64,000 nucleotides of DNA from Cladobotryum mycophilum (Eukaryota; Ascomycota; Sordariomycetes; Hypocreales; Hypocreaceae). A program made the translations under genes and the position numbers. Under the pieces are notes generated by a model. The model was not told the origin of the DNA. It saw only the letters and a program-made list of their open reading frames with translations, and ran no database searches. Below, one piece after another: positions 33,797 to 45,762 of this stretch; the stretch's first letter is position 1; each line of letters begins with the position of its first letter. The stretch covers positions 3,410,001 through 3,474,000 of the forward strand of contig CM071590.1 in assembly GCA_036429605.1 (NCBI GenBank). Reading direction: 5' to 3'.

Positions 33797-36589
33797 GGTA
33801 CCCCCGATGTAATTACAATGCGACCTGTGTTACCCTTGAGGAAGGGCGTGGTGGCCTCCCCCTCTCAGTGTCAGTGTGACGATACCATTTTTTTCACGTT
33901 TGTTTGATGAGATTGCCGAGACATTATCGCTTGAATAGACGAAAAACCTTTTACGTTGCGTCTAGCAGGAGCACGGTCAGTGTGTCGGTCAACATGGGTT
34001 CACATGATCCATTATACATGTACTTGTATTAGAAACGAGATGGTCTGAGCATGGAAAATTCCGTCCCCTTTCCCTTGGAGAACAAATGGCCCGAAGGTCA
34101 ATTGAGACACAATGGCGGCCATGACAAAGGTCTATTTTAAGGATTTGCATTTGTTGGGTTTGGCAGAAAGGCCTTTTGGGTCTTTTTAGCTCTTGAAAAA
34201 GTTTGGTGGATCCTGAGGGAATTGATTGATAGATAGGTACAGGTAGCTTCGCTTCCACAACACATGTTTATCCGCCATTCAGCCCAATCTACATGCAACT
34301 TGGAGTGTTTTGAGCCACGTCCGGCGGGACGAGGCGAGTCATGAAGAGAATGAAGATTTGTTAGATGTGTGCACGCTAAAGTTTGAGTTTCTACTTGTAG
34401 AAAGCCGCTGAATCTCCCCCCAACCAAATGTGGCAAAAGGTAAGGTAAGCAAAGTAAGGCTGGGTCTCAATTGATGAAGAAAATTTCTTTGGATATTCGA
34501 ACAAGACTTGGCGAGATGGTCCATGTTCTCCGGGCAGTGGAGCTGGAAGAAGATCTCGAAGCATTTTAGCCTTTCGTTTCGGTGGTTCCGCTGCCAGGAT
34601 AGGTTGGTGGATACTCTGGGCAACAAGCTTTGTTGGGGCCCTGGAATGCAGTGAGATCCAATCCAACGTGGTGGTATCGAGTAACTCGTCCCGTCGTAAG
34701 CCGAAGGCGAGTGCCGGAGAGAAGGGCAGTCGTACAAAAGAAGATGATGTGTTGTTTACGGCCCTGTATGAAGTAGTCGTCGCTTGTGCAATTGTTTTGT
34801 TTGAGCCGTGTTTGGGGCTGAGCCCTGAAGTCGTTTCGAAAGAATTGAATACTCACTAAAAAGAAAGAAAAAAAGAAAGTGCCGATCATTCCATGTTTTA
34901 GGTCTGTTTGGAAACAAAACATTTTCTTGAAGTTAATGCCTGGGACTCTCGCTTGGGGCCTTGCCGTTGGGGAAACCTGGGCGCGCGCTGTCTGCCAGGG
35001 GGAGCATTTGGAAACACACCCTGCGTAGACCGGAGACGCCACTGGGGTCACTGAAACAGCAAGCGGCCAGAAACAAGGGTTTTTTCTCTCTCTTGATTCG
35101 GGAGTGGCGGGCCAATTAAAATGGCGCTGACAACCCGCTGTTTCGAGGAGGAGGGAATTCAATCATCGCCGGACAAAGGAGGGAGCATCGAAAGCAGGGA
35201 ATCATGATTGGATTCAGTGGTGGCTTGTTTGGGCTGGCGCTGTAACAAGCCCTGGGGCGAAACTTGCCTTTCCAGCTCACCCCCTTGAGCTTCCCTTTGA
35301 GAAGTTTGGAAAAAAAGAGCTGCTGGTTTGTCGATCGCAAGACGATGGCGGGGTGAGCCACGTTTAACCCAAGGGCCCGGTGTGCCACTTCAGACGCAGG
35401 TACGCAAGACACGGAAGAAGCAAGTAACAAAAAGAAGCAACAAGCCATGCAGCGTGTAATTACGAACACACTGATTTGAAATGAGGACAAGAAGGAAAGA
35501 AAGAAAAAAAAACAATGTGTCATTGCGTGCCGCGCTTTCATGCAAGATTGAGAATGAGTACGTGTCAGGCGGGCGTTTTTTTGCAAGCATAATGAGAGAC
35601 AAACATATGGTCCAGACTTTGCAGTTTCTTGCGTGCAGGACGAAAATGAATCAGTCAGTCAGTCAGTCAATCACTGAATGGGAACATGTTCCGGGATTAG
35701 TGGCCAGCCCTATTGGATGGATGCGTTGTTGGCCCGTCACACAAAGAGTGAGGCGGTCATACATATTACATGAGAGTGACGACGCACTGTATACTTGGTG
35801 CCCTTGCTAGTAGCTAAATAGGACATGTTGTTGCTTGAAGCCACAAGTACATACTATATATCCTGTTGCCTGTGTTACAAGTATGATTGCAATGAATAGC
35901 TTCAACCATTCATCTTATTAAGATGATAAGCCTGGACCCTCTTGGCCCCCATCATGCAAAGAAAAAAACTCCGACTGATGGTAATCAAATGGCCGGAATA
36001 AATAAACCAAAAAAAAAAAAAAAAACCACTCTTTCTTCTTCCATCCTTCACCTACTGCAGAGGTAAGGCAACGCAAGTGTACAAGTAGGTGCGCGCACGG
36101 AGTTTATACACAATTAATAAGATGACTGTGTTTTTTTGGGCAATAATTTCCACAGTGTCTTTGAAAAAAAAAACAAAAGAAGCTGGCTCAGTGACAGTGG
36201 GGAAACCGGATCGCTGTGGCGTTTTGATTGGAGCATCCGGCTGAGCCGCTGCCCCAAAGTCGTGAGAGCGAGTGAAAAGGGAAAAATCGTAAAAAGGGAG
36301 ATCCACTTTTCTTGTCTCTTTCTAGGCGCTTCGGCTGCAGTGACCACTGAGCGACCACTGAGGGCGTCCACTGAGCATCCGCTGGAGCCACCCACTGACA
36401 CAGGCACCTGGCCAGCAATCCATCCATGGATCCAACCATCCATGGCATTGAAAGCGGCATCAACGATTTCTTCACCCGCCAGAAGCGGCAAGGCTTGAGT
36501 TAGCCAGGGGCGATGTGCATGCCTTACAGGGGTTATGGGGCCCATGGATAACTGAGGGTGGCCCAACCAGGTTCTACCCAGGCCCACCC

Positions 36590-36616
36590 ATGAGACCCAT
36601 GAGACCCATGAGACCC
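36590..36616. repeat. Tandem 10-mer CATGAGACCC
   Basis: Three direct copies of the 10-bp unit ATGAGACCC(C/A) occur in gene-free DNA. Confidence 0.85.
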
Positions 36617-37834
36617 CATCCTAGCCCTGCCGGCGATGGTCACCACACACTTTGAACCCCCCTCCCCCGGAAGCGACCAGCTCCATCCCATATCTTTTGT
36701 ATCTGCCCCCGTCCGCGCGCGGCATCAAGCTTCGCTCCTCCGTCGCCTTCGATCCATTCTTCGTTGCCGAAAGGCTTGCAATCCTTTTGCATCGACCTTT
36801 GTTTCTTCGTTTTCTTTCCGATTCTACCAAGTGAACATAGTATCTTTTTGTTTCTGTTGAGCGCAACCATTCGGGCTTTCTACGTTCATCACTCTCTCTG
36901 ACGTATACCCCATTCCCCAGCGCCACTACTTCCTCTCCTTTGAAAACCAAGTACATACTACATATACATGCTCGAGAACCGATAACATTCAATCGATCAA
37001 AGAACAACACTTTTAACCAAAAACCGAAATATCAAACTCGGATAGCTTTTTCGGCAGCTACATTCAATCTCGACGATTTATCAGCAATAGACGTTGAACG
37101 TTTTTCACAAACCAAAACATCGCTGCTTGTCTCTCTCCTTTTGACAAGCAAGCAAGCAATTACTACTCTCCTTGCGAACCTGACGCATCAAAGAAAATAC
37201 GTCAATCAACCTTTTTTCTTTTCCTCCAGCACCTTTCTTTAAACGAAGGCACAAAGGGCAACAAACGGGACTGGTATCCTACCTATTTTTTCAAACAAAC
37301 ACAACGTGCGACGCAAACAAGATCGCAAATCAAAATAAATCAAAATCAGTTCAACAGAAACTTTGCAACCGTTTTCACACACCAAGAGAATTTACCGCCG
37401 AGGTCGACGCAGCCAAGCATAGGCGAGATATTTTTTTTGGGGGTCACAAAACCACTCACACACTGGCACTGGTTATCGCCTGCACACACCAAGTCACATT
37501 TTTTGGCGCCATCACTCACAGTGGGTGACCCAACTTCCAGCGGCTGCAAGCAACACAACACAGCCAAAAGAAGTCACCTGCTTGATCCCATCAGTTCCCC
37601 CTCATTTTCTTCCTCCCACTCTGACTGAATTGATTTCCCCAAATCTACTTTTCTCTTCCCCTCATTCAAAGAACATTCCAGGCTCGGCTCCTCAGGGATC
37701 CCTCGAATCAACTGAGGCCTTTACGGCGGATTCGCTCGGTCATTCAGCGGACTTGCTTGCCCCTCTACCCGGCGCCACCTTCCCAACTTGAGTCTGAATG
37801 CAACGCACCGCTTGCTCTGACAGCGCCGGTCCAC

Positions 37835-37930
37835 TAACACAAGCACAAGCACACGCACACGCACAACCACACACACACACACATACACCCCTCACACCCA
37901 CGCACACATTAAGCCATTTACACACACAAT
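37835..37930. repeat. CA-rich microsatellite block
   Basis: CACACG, CACAAC and CA units form a nearly G-free stretch on the + strand, about 320 bp upstream of the start at 38248. A second smaller CA run lies at about 38120-38142. Confidence 0.85.
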
Positions 37931-38247
37931 CACCCACTGTCTAGAAGCAAAGCAACTTGTTCTGCAACGTTTCTATCTGTTTCTTGTCTTCGTCATCCCC
38001 AACATCCTCAAGTCACAAGGCTTCATTACCAACTGCCAAATCGGGCCGTGACAAGCATCACTTCTCCTCACATTGATTTGAGTGCATGTCAAGTGGCCTT
38101 ATACTCATAGACTAGAAACGCACGCACACACACACACACTCAGAAACAAGCTACTCTTCTTGCTCTTACAAACACACAAAATTATTTTACTTGGAGCATC
38201 GTCAATCACAGTCGCAGTCTGCTGCTTCAACTGGCTAAACCGCAACA

Positions 38248-39111
38248 ATGTCTCTTTCGCGCGCCTTTACAACGCGCAAGCTCAGAATGAGCACCAGCGA
38301 CGCTTCTGATGGAACAAAGACCCCTCAGCGTGCTCATACTCTTCGCCATAAGATCTCGGCTCCTATGCAGCTCATTCATACAACCAATATGCTCTCATAC
38401 AATGCTCCTGATCTACCTCGTCCTGTCATCAACACATCTCCCGTTAGCACCTCTTCTTCCTCTGGGTCCGAGGATGACTCCCACAGTGTAGCAACAGTCG
38501 AGACCACCCCGCCAACCAGTCCGGATGTTGGTAAAGGCGAGCGCAGCGCTTCACCAAAGCCAAAGCAAAACCACCTGTCGGATTTCTTTAGGAACCCTGG
38601 CAAGCCTTTGTTCCCCCCGGAAGAGGAGCCTGCCCCAGCCATTCCCCAGCGATCGCCTTCTCACACCAAGAAGAACTCTTATGAGGCTCTTGCTCGATCA
38701 GCCTCGGTTTCTCGCCTATCCAGGGACTCTGAAGCATCTGCAAGAGCTGGCCGGACATTCTCCCGATCACCTTCTACGTCCACCCGCGCCTCTTCGGTCT
38801 CCGGTATTTCGTCAACCCGTTCCTTGAAGCATCCGGTTTCTCCAGCGCCGCTTGCTCTGGCACTTTCAAACCTCGAGGAGTCTATCAAGGAAGCACATCC
38901 CTTTGGGCCGGAGCTGGCTCAAGTGACGGAGCTCGCGGAGGAGTATTGCAGCAGCGGCGGACTGGATTCCGTGGATGAAGATGCAGAATATCTCGAGTCT
39001 CGGGGTCTTGCCAAGTTGAGCGCTGATGACTACCTTGGTGCTATTCATGGCGTGTCTTCGTACTTTTTCCCGGAGACAGCACATCTCAAACCCGCACCGC
39101 TATGGATCTAA
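38248..39111 (+). CDS. Conserved fungal protein of unknown function, 287 aa
   Basis: A single-exon gene. The start MSLSRAFTTRKLRM lies in context CAACAATG. The N-terminus includes RAHTLRHKISAPMQLIHT and TNMLSYNAPDLPRP, a block I recognise as conserved among Sordariomycetes proteins. A long Ser/Pro-rich disordered centre follows with many SP/TP sites (possible kinase targets). The ordered acidic C-terminal helix region reads ALALSNLEESIKEAHPFGPE and LAEEYCSSGG, then DYLGAIHGVSSYFF. No enzymatic domain is visible. It is preceded by an exceptionally long A/C-rich leader, which suggests regulation at the 5' UTR level. Function unknown. Confidence 0.85.
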   Translation: MSLSRAFTTRKLRMSTSDASDGTKTPQRAHTLRHKISAPMQLIHTTNMLSYNAPDLPRPVINTSPVSTSSSSGSEDDSHSVATVETTPPTSPDVGKGERSASPKPKQNHLSDFFRNPGKPLFPPEEEPAPAIPQRSPSHTKKNSYEALARSASVSRLSRDSEASARAGRTFSRSPSTSTRASSVSGISSTRSLKHPVSPAPLALALSNLEESIKEAHPFGPELAQVTELAEEYCSSGGLDSVDEDAEYLESRGLAKLSADDYLGAIHGVSSYFFPETAHLKPAPLWI

Positions 39112-41076
39112 GCGAACCCTAACAACAACAATCTTTCTTACGATGGCCTAACATCACTTTCGGCTGTACATATTTTATCTGGACATACTATCACAACGCA
39201 TTTGGGCCGTGCCCAAAGCCTTGCAGCGGATTTCTTTTTTTTTCTTGCTCTCGGTATGGAAGGGAATGGTTGGGATCTAGATGAATCAGTAATTCTCTAG
39301 ACTGGTTCTTTGGTATCTGGGAAATTGGCGGTGAGGCGTTTGGTCACACACAGACACACTACACAGGATGGATGGATGGGCATGTTTGATGATGTTTGTC
39401 ACTTCTTTTTTCTTATTTCATGATGTGAATATTTTCGTATAGTCTAAATGAATGCACATATGTTTGATCAATTTCCTTTTTCGTCTTCATCTCCTCTACG
39501 TCTGTGATGCATGCACGTATTTGATGAAGTGGCTGTTTGGCGAAATTTGACATTTTTTCCTTTCTTCTTTTTCGGTAGACGGCGTTGCAGCAAAAAGAAA
39601 ATCTGGTTCCCGTCCACCGGGATCGTCCTTGATCAGATCCCACCATCGCCCGCTCGATGAAACGTGTAAGCGTGCAGCCAGTAGCCCTGTTGGGAGAGGT
39701 CAAAAGGGCCTCGCACGTTGCTCTACCACCCTACCAATTGGTTGGCCCTAAGTGAGGGGGAGCAAAGAGGCAAGGATTTACAAAACCAATCATGTGGTGA
39801 AGGATGGGGATGGAATGTCTCATTTGAAGCCACACGGGGATTGGCGGCTCACGTGTGACGCGTTGAGTGGATGTTGGATGGCTTTGTTACTCCGGCAGTC
39901 CGGTTGGCAACTGCCTAGGTAGGGAGGTAAGGAAGAACAGGAGCAGGTGGATTTGCATCAGGTATGTCGATAGCTTGGCTTGGATAGCTACTAGTTGCTA
40001 AGGACAAGGCGTACGTACATACACATGCGGGCAATGAGATGATGATGAATAGTTGATGCGGGAGAATGGGGAAGGGAAACGGGGGAGAGGACCTGTTTGA
40101 GGGTGGACTGCATCGGTGTCGCCCGTTGATCCCGTCCTTGCAGAACATGAGCATGAGTGGGTGAGGAGTGAGGAGTGAGTGAGGAGAATGAGGGGCCAGA
40201 TCTTCCCAATGACCAATGCCCAACCTGACCTTTGACCAACTGCAAGTTACGAAGCACTTGGAGCACGCACTGCAGAAATGTATGACTAAGAGGAGTCTTG
40301 GTTTATTGTCCGTTCTTGGCAGGAGAGGACATGTTCCGGCTGCTTACATTGGCTGGTTGGTGGCCTAGAAACGAAACATTCGGAGTTTGCCGCCGGAGCT
40401 AGATGCCCGCACTGACCCTAACCCTTCCTATGTACATACACATTGCTGGAATAGGTAGCCAACTTGCATGATTGTTGTAGGTGGTTGGCTCGAACTAGTT
40501 ATCTGAGTAACTTGGCAACTAGGTGTACTATACCGAGTAAATCCATATGACTGATCTGGCGGTGAATGAAGGGGCGAAAGTTAAAATATTCGGCAATCGT
40601 TGAAGAATGGAATCTAAGTATTGTCGAGCACATGACTTGAGAGTGGGGGAGGGGAGGAGGAGGAGGGAACTACCAAGTACATAAGTACTTAGGTGTTATA
40701 TGATTGGTCCTTTCTGACTTGACGTGGTCTCGATCTGCGTTGCCGGCGATGACGATGATTTGCGATGGAGCTGTGATTTGATTGGCGCAAGCTCGCTTAA
40801 CATGACAACAGCATGATGCTTGATTCCTCATCGATACGCTCTGCTATTAATCTACAAGCAAGGAGCTGTCAGGAAACTGGTGTCGTCACGTAGCAGTGAT
40901 AACCCCTTATATCCGAGTCCCCTGGACTGATCTTCACGATCGGACCAATGCCTAGCCGCAGACTCTATAAACAGAACAAAGTTGCAAGTTGCTAGTAAAC
41001 CTTGGTTGGAAGGCTGTAGCTCTCAACCTTTCTCCTTGAATCAAACTTTGATTGAAACCCCATTCCCAGAGAGAGT
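39112..41076. other. Intergenic, 2 kb
   Basis: This is the 3' flank of the 287-aa gene and the promoter of the Zn2Cys6 regulator. It contains GGATGGATGG repeats near 39365 and GTACATAC-type motifs. A CACGTG E-box-like palindrome lies at about 39850 (CTCACGTGTGACG). I see no gene. Confidence 0.4.
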
Positions 41077-43572
41077 ATGGATAACCGATATGTGCCCCTG
41101 AGACCAGCTCCAATTACGAATCTAGGAGATGTGCAGTCGTCGTCCAGTGGCTCGGACACAAAAAGGCGTCGAGTTGGTGTCTCCGTTGCGTGTGAGGTTT
41201 GCAGGAAGCGGAAGATTAGAGTATGCTCTTTACGATTTGAGGAGAGAAGAAGAAAAAAAAAGGAGCCTTCATATCTAACGAGTTGGCAGTGCGATGGCAA
41301 CCGACCCGCTTGTTCAGCCTGTCAAGGCCGCGCCGAACCCTGCATCTACCGAGAGGTGCACTTGACCAAGGAATCAGCGCAACACATCCTAGAGATCATC
41401 TACCTCCTCAATTCCATGCCCAAGGAAGAAGCCTCTCGCGTTCTCAAGTTTCTAAAGACCGAGAAGGATGCTTCCATCGTACTCTCCGTACTCAGAGGGG
41501 GCATGGACGCAAAACAACGACCATCCGATGCGACGGTCGCCGCGGCCATTATGGAAGAGTCCTTTCTATCCCTCGAGCTCGAGGCGCAGAATCCAGTGGC
41601 TTACCCGATGCTGTCTCCCATAAACATCGACGTCGGGGGGATGAGGATTCTGTCCGTCGCCTCACCGTGTCCCGAAATGGAGGCTTACCATTTCTTATAA
41701 GTGGCTCGCCCGGGGAACTGACGTGGTAGACCTCAAGGCTAACAACCCGAATACAGGCACATGCTAAGGGAGCAGCAGACCGGCAACTGGCCTCCAAGCC
41801 CTCGGGAAGCTGGCGTTTCACCCACGAGAAGCCCGACGACTCTAGGCCGGCACAAGGATGCCCCCATCCTCTGCGATTCTCGGCTACATGACTTGGATAT
41901 TCAGTGCTGGACCAATGTTCCGATTGACAATGGCCTTGCCTCTAGCATCATCTCGCTTTACCTGCAGACCGACCACCCGCTCTTGGGGCATTTCGACCCC
42001 GACTTGTTCGTATCGGACCTCGTCAACAGGAGAGATGATTACTGCTCCAGCCTGCTAGTTAATTCATTGCTGTACTGGGCTTGTGTATGTCTCCGCCCAT
42101 GTACATGGCGTTATATGTTATATAATTGCCTAATCATCACTAACTTTTGAGGGGCTAGCAAATGTACACTGCGATAGATCATCGGGCCGATGCCCTTGCC
42201 AATGACTTTTGCGACGAAGCCGAGGAACTATGGCGGATAGAGCGCGGCCAGCCCTCGATATTAAACATGGCAGCCGCTCAGTTCCTGAGTTTGGCATATT
42301 TGGGCCAGGGTAAAGACCACGCAGTCCTATCCTATTTAGTAGACGCGGGCAACATGGGCGTCCAAATAGGGTTATTTGGGGTCGAGAATCATGCTTTCCA
42401 CCACAGGTTTGGGAAAATGACGGCCGAGGCTCGATGCGCATATTCACACGCGGCCTGGGGGGTCTTTAACTGGACCGTGTAAGTGAATTCTGAAAAGGGA
42501 CGTCATCTAACGCTGCTGACCAAGGTTGCTGGAACAAGCCTCATTTCTCTCTTCTATCACCAGCCTGGCGTTGAGTGTCCAAGGGACCCGCCAGAACTAC
42601 CGCTGCCGGGGGAGGGCGAGCTCCACACACAAAACCGCCCATCGGCGCCGTACATGGGAGAGTTTCTACCACACTTGTGTAGATTTTGGAGCATCGTGCA
42701 TGAGGTTGGCAAAGTCTACTATATGAGCAGTCGAGCGTGCGAACCCACTCAGGAGCTCCTCCGGTTTGCCGAGTTCAAATTCAGGGAACTCCTCGCGTGG
42801 AGCAATGGCCTTCCCTCGAGCCTATCTAGAGATGAACACAACTCACACCCTACCTTGATATTACAGTGAGCCCTTTTTTTATTTTTTATATTTTTTTATA
42901 TATTTTCTTTTATAGGAATCCTCATGTTTCTGTTTATAGTCCAGCGGCTGACTTGGTTGCGACGATAGCCTCTGGCTTCATGCCGCTGTCCTCGACATTT
43001 TCCGACCTTTTGTTGGCAGTCAATCGCCTCAAATACGACGTCTTCGAACCTTTTCGAGCCAGGCCAGTTCACCCGATGCCGTCTACGCCGCCTCGGTGAA
43101 CCAGCTAAAGAGGCTGATTGTCGTCTTTCGAATGAACCACAAGCCTTCCACCTACACGATTCTCTGGCACACGGCGCTCATCTACGTTGCCAACGCCGTG
43201 CTACGAAGGACGGACGAAGAAAGCTGGTACTTTTACTTCTTGCTCTGCGTGTACGGGTACGAGGGGCTCCGTCGATCCTGGCGCGTCACCGAGGCCATCA
43301 CGAGGGGTCTCCTGTCCATGGCCCTGCGGAACGGCGACATCTCGAGCGAGACGGCCCGTCACATACTGAAGGACGTGGAGGAGAACACGAAGGGTCCCGC
43401 CGCGTCGTCTCCTAGCGAGATCAGGGCGACGTTCATGGTGGACCTGGACCTCGCCTGGTCGGATCCGGGTTCCGCCACGGTGGAGAAGCTGGCTGAGAAT
43501 TTCGAGGAGAATGTGGCGTTTAGAGATTATACAAACATCTTTGATGCAGTATCGCCCGGTGGGGTGATTTGA
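41077..43572 (+). CDS. Zn2Cys6 transcription factor with fungal-specific regulatory domain, frameshifted
   Basis: Six exons, 41077-41220, 41290-41722, 41757-42084, 42159-42478, 42539-42865 and 42969-43572. One extra base makes 2157 nt and 718 aa. Exons 1-2 join to CEVCRKRKIRCDGNRPACSAC, continuing to a sixth Cys: C-x2-C-x6-C-x6-C-x2-C-x6-C, with KRRR just before it. The middle homology region includes YLQTDHPLLGHFDPDLFVSD, WRIERGQPSILNMAAAQFLS and VFNWTV. The C-terminal part has LHAAVLDIFRPF and NQLKRLIVVF, reached only if the last intron (42866-42968) ends at GATAG. Exon 2 breaks at six G (41635-41640). With seven, INIDVGG continues as DEDSVRRLTVSRNGGLPFL and splices in frame to THMLREQQTG. 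It may regulate the adjacent terpene synthase (inference from position). Confidence 0.85.
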
Positions 43573-44117
43573 GTTCAATGATTCATATGACGGCAATTCA
43601 ATCCTGCGAATGGAAGGGTTTCTTTTTTCTTTTTTCTTTCTTTTTTCTTTCTTTTTTCTTTCTTTTTTCTTTCTTTTTTCTTTCTTTTTTCTTTCTTTTT
43701 TCTTTCTTTCTTTCTTTCTTCTCCTTTTTCGTGTCTTTGTGTGTGTGTATGTGATGCCCCCTTAAGCTGTAAAGCAGATACATGTACCATAATGTACCAT
43801 AGCAGCATTAGCCACAATAAATGCATCTTGAGCATCATCAGCACCCTAAGGAGAACTCAAAAGCTTGAACTAACACGCATTGAGATCAAGCCGTTGGTAG
43901 CGCGGGACCGGCCCGCCGCTACTAGAACCCGAGTCTCGCCACGAGGAGCGGGCTCTGACTTTTTATTCACCATTGGGTTGGAGAGTCGTATTTTGCTTGC
44001 TCTGTTTACTGGAGTTTCCAAATATAGTTGCCTACAAGCCATCTGTTCTTCTTCTTTTCGCTTACCTGTACCCTCATACCCCCTTTGGAGTCGTTCTTAG
44101 GGGTTGACATCTGAATC
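43573..44117. promoter_or_regulatory. Intergenic, promoter of the terpene synthase
   Basis: The first 140 bp are an 11-bp pyrimidine tandem repeat; the rest is promoter-like. A GC-rich inverted stretch (GCGCGGGACCGGCCCGCCGC at about 43900-43919) can form a hairpin. I considered and rejected a tRNA there. I see no Zn2Cys6 CGG-N-CCG site that I would call firmly. Confidence 0.4.
43619..43715. repeat. Tandem 11-mer TTTTTTCTTTC
   Basis: About eight copies of an 11-bp T/C unit start 50 bp after the regulator's stop codon. Because 33 bp is three units, it creates long repetitive ORFs on both strands (Phe/Ser and Lys/Arg rich) that are not genes. Confidence 0.92.
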
Positions 44118-45467
44118 ATGCCCTCTCCCAGCCAGGACACCATCATCAGCGCCCTGCGCGGCCAAACCCTCCGCATCCCAGACCTAACCTCTCTCTTCCG
44201 CTCATGGCCACCAGCACGCCTGAATAGAAACCACCCTCTCCTCGTCCCCCTGGTGAACGAGGCCATCCTGAAGATCGCCGCCAGGCAGCCCCTTATCGAG
44301 AGCCGCCTGCGGGATGACATTGCCCTGCTCGCCTGTCTGATGTATCCCGCCGCGGAGAGACCTCGGGTGGATGTCCTGGTGCTGTTCATGGTGTGGATCG
44401 TGTGCTGGGACGATACCGTGGATGCGAGCGAGGGGGATCTGGCGGGGGACTTTGAGGGCGCGGAGAGGTGGCGGGGGAGGACTCTTGGGGTTGTGGGCGC
44501 GGCGTTGGGGTTGGTCCCTTTACCGGAGGGGGAGCTTGATCCCTTGAGTGAGATTCTACTGGACTGCGGCCGGGAGTTTGCGCAGACGTCGTCGCTCGCC
44601 GGGCGGGAGATGCTGTTCGAGCAGCTGGGCAAGTACATCCGCGCCTGCGCCGTGGAGCAGCAAACCCGGCTCAGCGGATCGATGCCCCCTACGAAGCGTA
44701 CATGTCCCTCCGCAAGGGCACCATCGGGGGCGATGCCTTTTGTGCCCTGGTGCCCTATGCGCTGCCGAACCAGGCGTCGAACCAGGACATCCCGTCGAGC
44801 ATCGTGGACTCGCCGCAGGCTGGCGTCTTGGCGGACCAGGTGAACATCTTGCTCGCTCTGGTAAATGATGCCTTGTCGCTGAAGAAGGAGTTGAGGACGG
44901 GGTGTGTGATTAATGCGGTGGCTGCGCTGTTTGTGGAGGAGGAGGAGGAGGAGGAGGAGGAAGAGAAGGGGGAGGGAAAGGGAAAGGGAAAGAGACAAGG
45001 GGAGAAGACGTTGGATAAGGTTGTTGATCAAGTGGTGTGTAAACTCGGTGAAGCTGTGCGTACGTTTGACGCTGCGGCCGCGGAACTCGTCGCCACGCAC
45101 TCGAACAACGCAGAACTACAAAGTCTCATGCAGAGCTTCGTTGACGGACATCGTGCCATTGTCACAGGCCTCCTCGAATTCACGTACGTACCTAGTAATG
45201 CCCCCTTCCCCAAAAAAACCTCACAACTTCCCGCATACATGCATTCCTCCATACCCATACATTAGAAATCTTTCATTATGTTTTATACTATTATACATAC
45301 AACAAGAAAAAAGACAACAAAAACAAACAAAAAGAAAAAGAAGAAAGAAGAAGAAGAAAAAAACGCTGACCCAGGTTTTCTTTTCCCCCTCATTCAGGCT
45401 CAAGTCCCCTCGCTACAACCTCGCTCAACTCCTGCGCAAAGACGGATCGCTAGAAATAGTCCTATGA
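44118..45467 (+). CDS. Class I terpene synthase (sesquiterpene cyclase-like), frameshifted
   Basis: Two exons, 44118-45183 and 45398-45467. One extra base makes 1137 nt and 378 aa. The Mg-binding motif is WDDTVDASE (DDxxD type) and the NSE motif is NDALSLKKE, placed about 145-150 residues apart. Upstream RPRVDVLVLFMVWIVCWDD and downstream YNLAQLLRKDG fit fungal class I terpene cyclases, which ionise farnesyl or a related diphosphate. The product is not predictable. The frame changes at five C (44685-44689). With six, TRLSGSMPP continues YEAYMSLRKGTIGG, the expected region before the NSE helix. After the NSE helix sits a microsatellite-coded insert of about ten Glu then Gly/Lys. The 214-bp intron is long for this genome. 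Confidence 0.85.
44936..44996 (+). repeat. (GAG)n / GGGAAA coding microsatellite
   Basis: GAG triplets followed by AAGGGGGAGGG and GGGAAA units inside the terpene synthase encode a Glu10 tract then Lys-Gly repeats. Confidence 0.9.
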
Positions 45468-45762
45468 GTATTATCCATAACCTATGCAACCATCATCATC
45501 ATCATCATCACCGTCCCCCCACCTCCCCCCTTTTTTGTCGTTTAACCCGCCAAAACAATTCCAACTCCTGGATGCTTGACCCCCTTTCCCACCTTCCCTT
45601 TATTTTTTGCGTATTCGTGAGCCCTCGTCTCTATATCCCAAAAAAAAAAAGAAAAAGTTGTAAAAACCCATTGACGCCCTTTTTTTGTGTGTCCTGGAAA
45701 AAAGAAGATGTGGTAAAAGTCTTCCCTGCGAGATATGTTTTCCCATCATTGTGTGTGTTTAT

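Larger units (their letters stand above)
33797..38247. other. 4.4-kb gene-free region with A/C-rich leader
   Basis: No ORF here resembles a known protein. About 36650-38247 is A/C/T-rich and poor in G on the + strand, with CACACA, CAAGCA and AAACAA motifs, ending directly at the start of the next gene. This fits an unusually long promoter/5' UTR. The region also has a run of 17 A (36009-36025) and small tandem repeats. Confidence 0.5.

Noticed and set aside
34566..35162. 198-codon minus-strand ORF
   Set aside because: No family features, unusual composition, no supporting splice pattern.
43575..43844. Lys/Arg/Glu-rich ORF on the minus strand
   Set aside because: It is the 11-bp tandem repeat read through three frames, not a protein gene.
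43890..43965. Possible tRNA (TGGTAGCGCGGGA resembles an A box)
   Set aside because: No B box (GGTTCGANTCC) at the right distance on that strand and no cloverleaf acceptor pairing that I can find.
44006..45100. 364-codon minus-strand ORF
   Set aside because: Antisense shadow of the terpene synthase, Ser/Arg-rich with poly-Leu from the GAG repeat read backwards.
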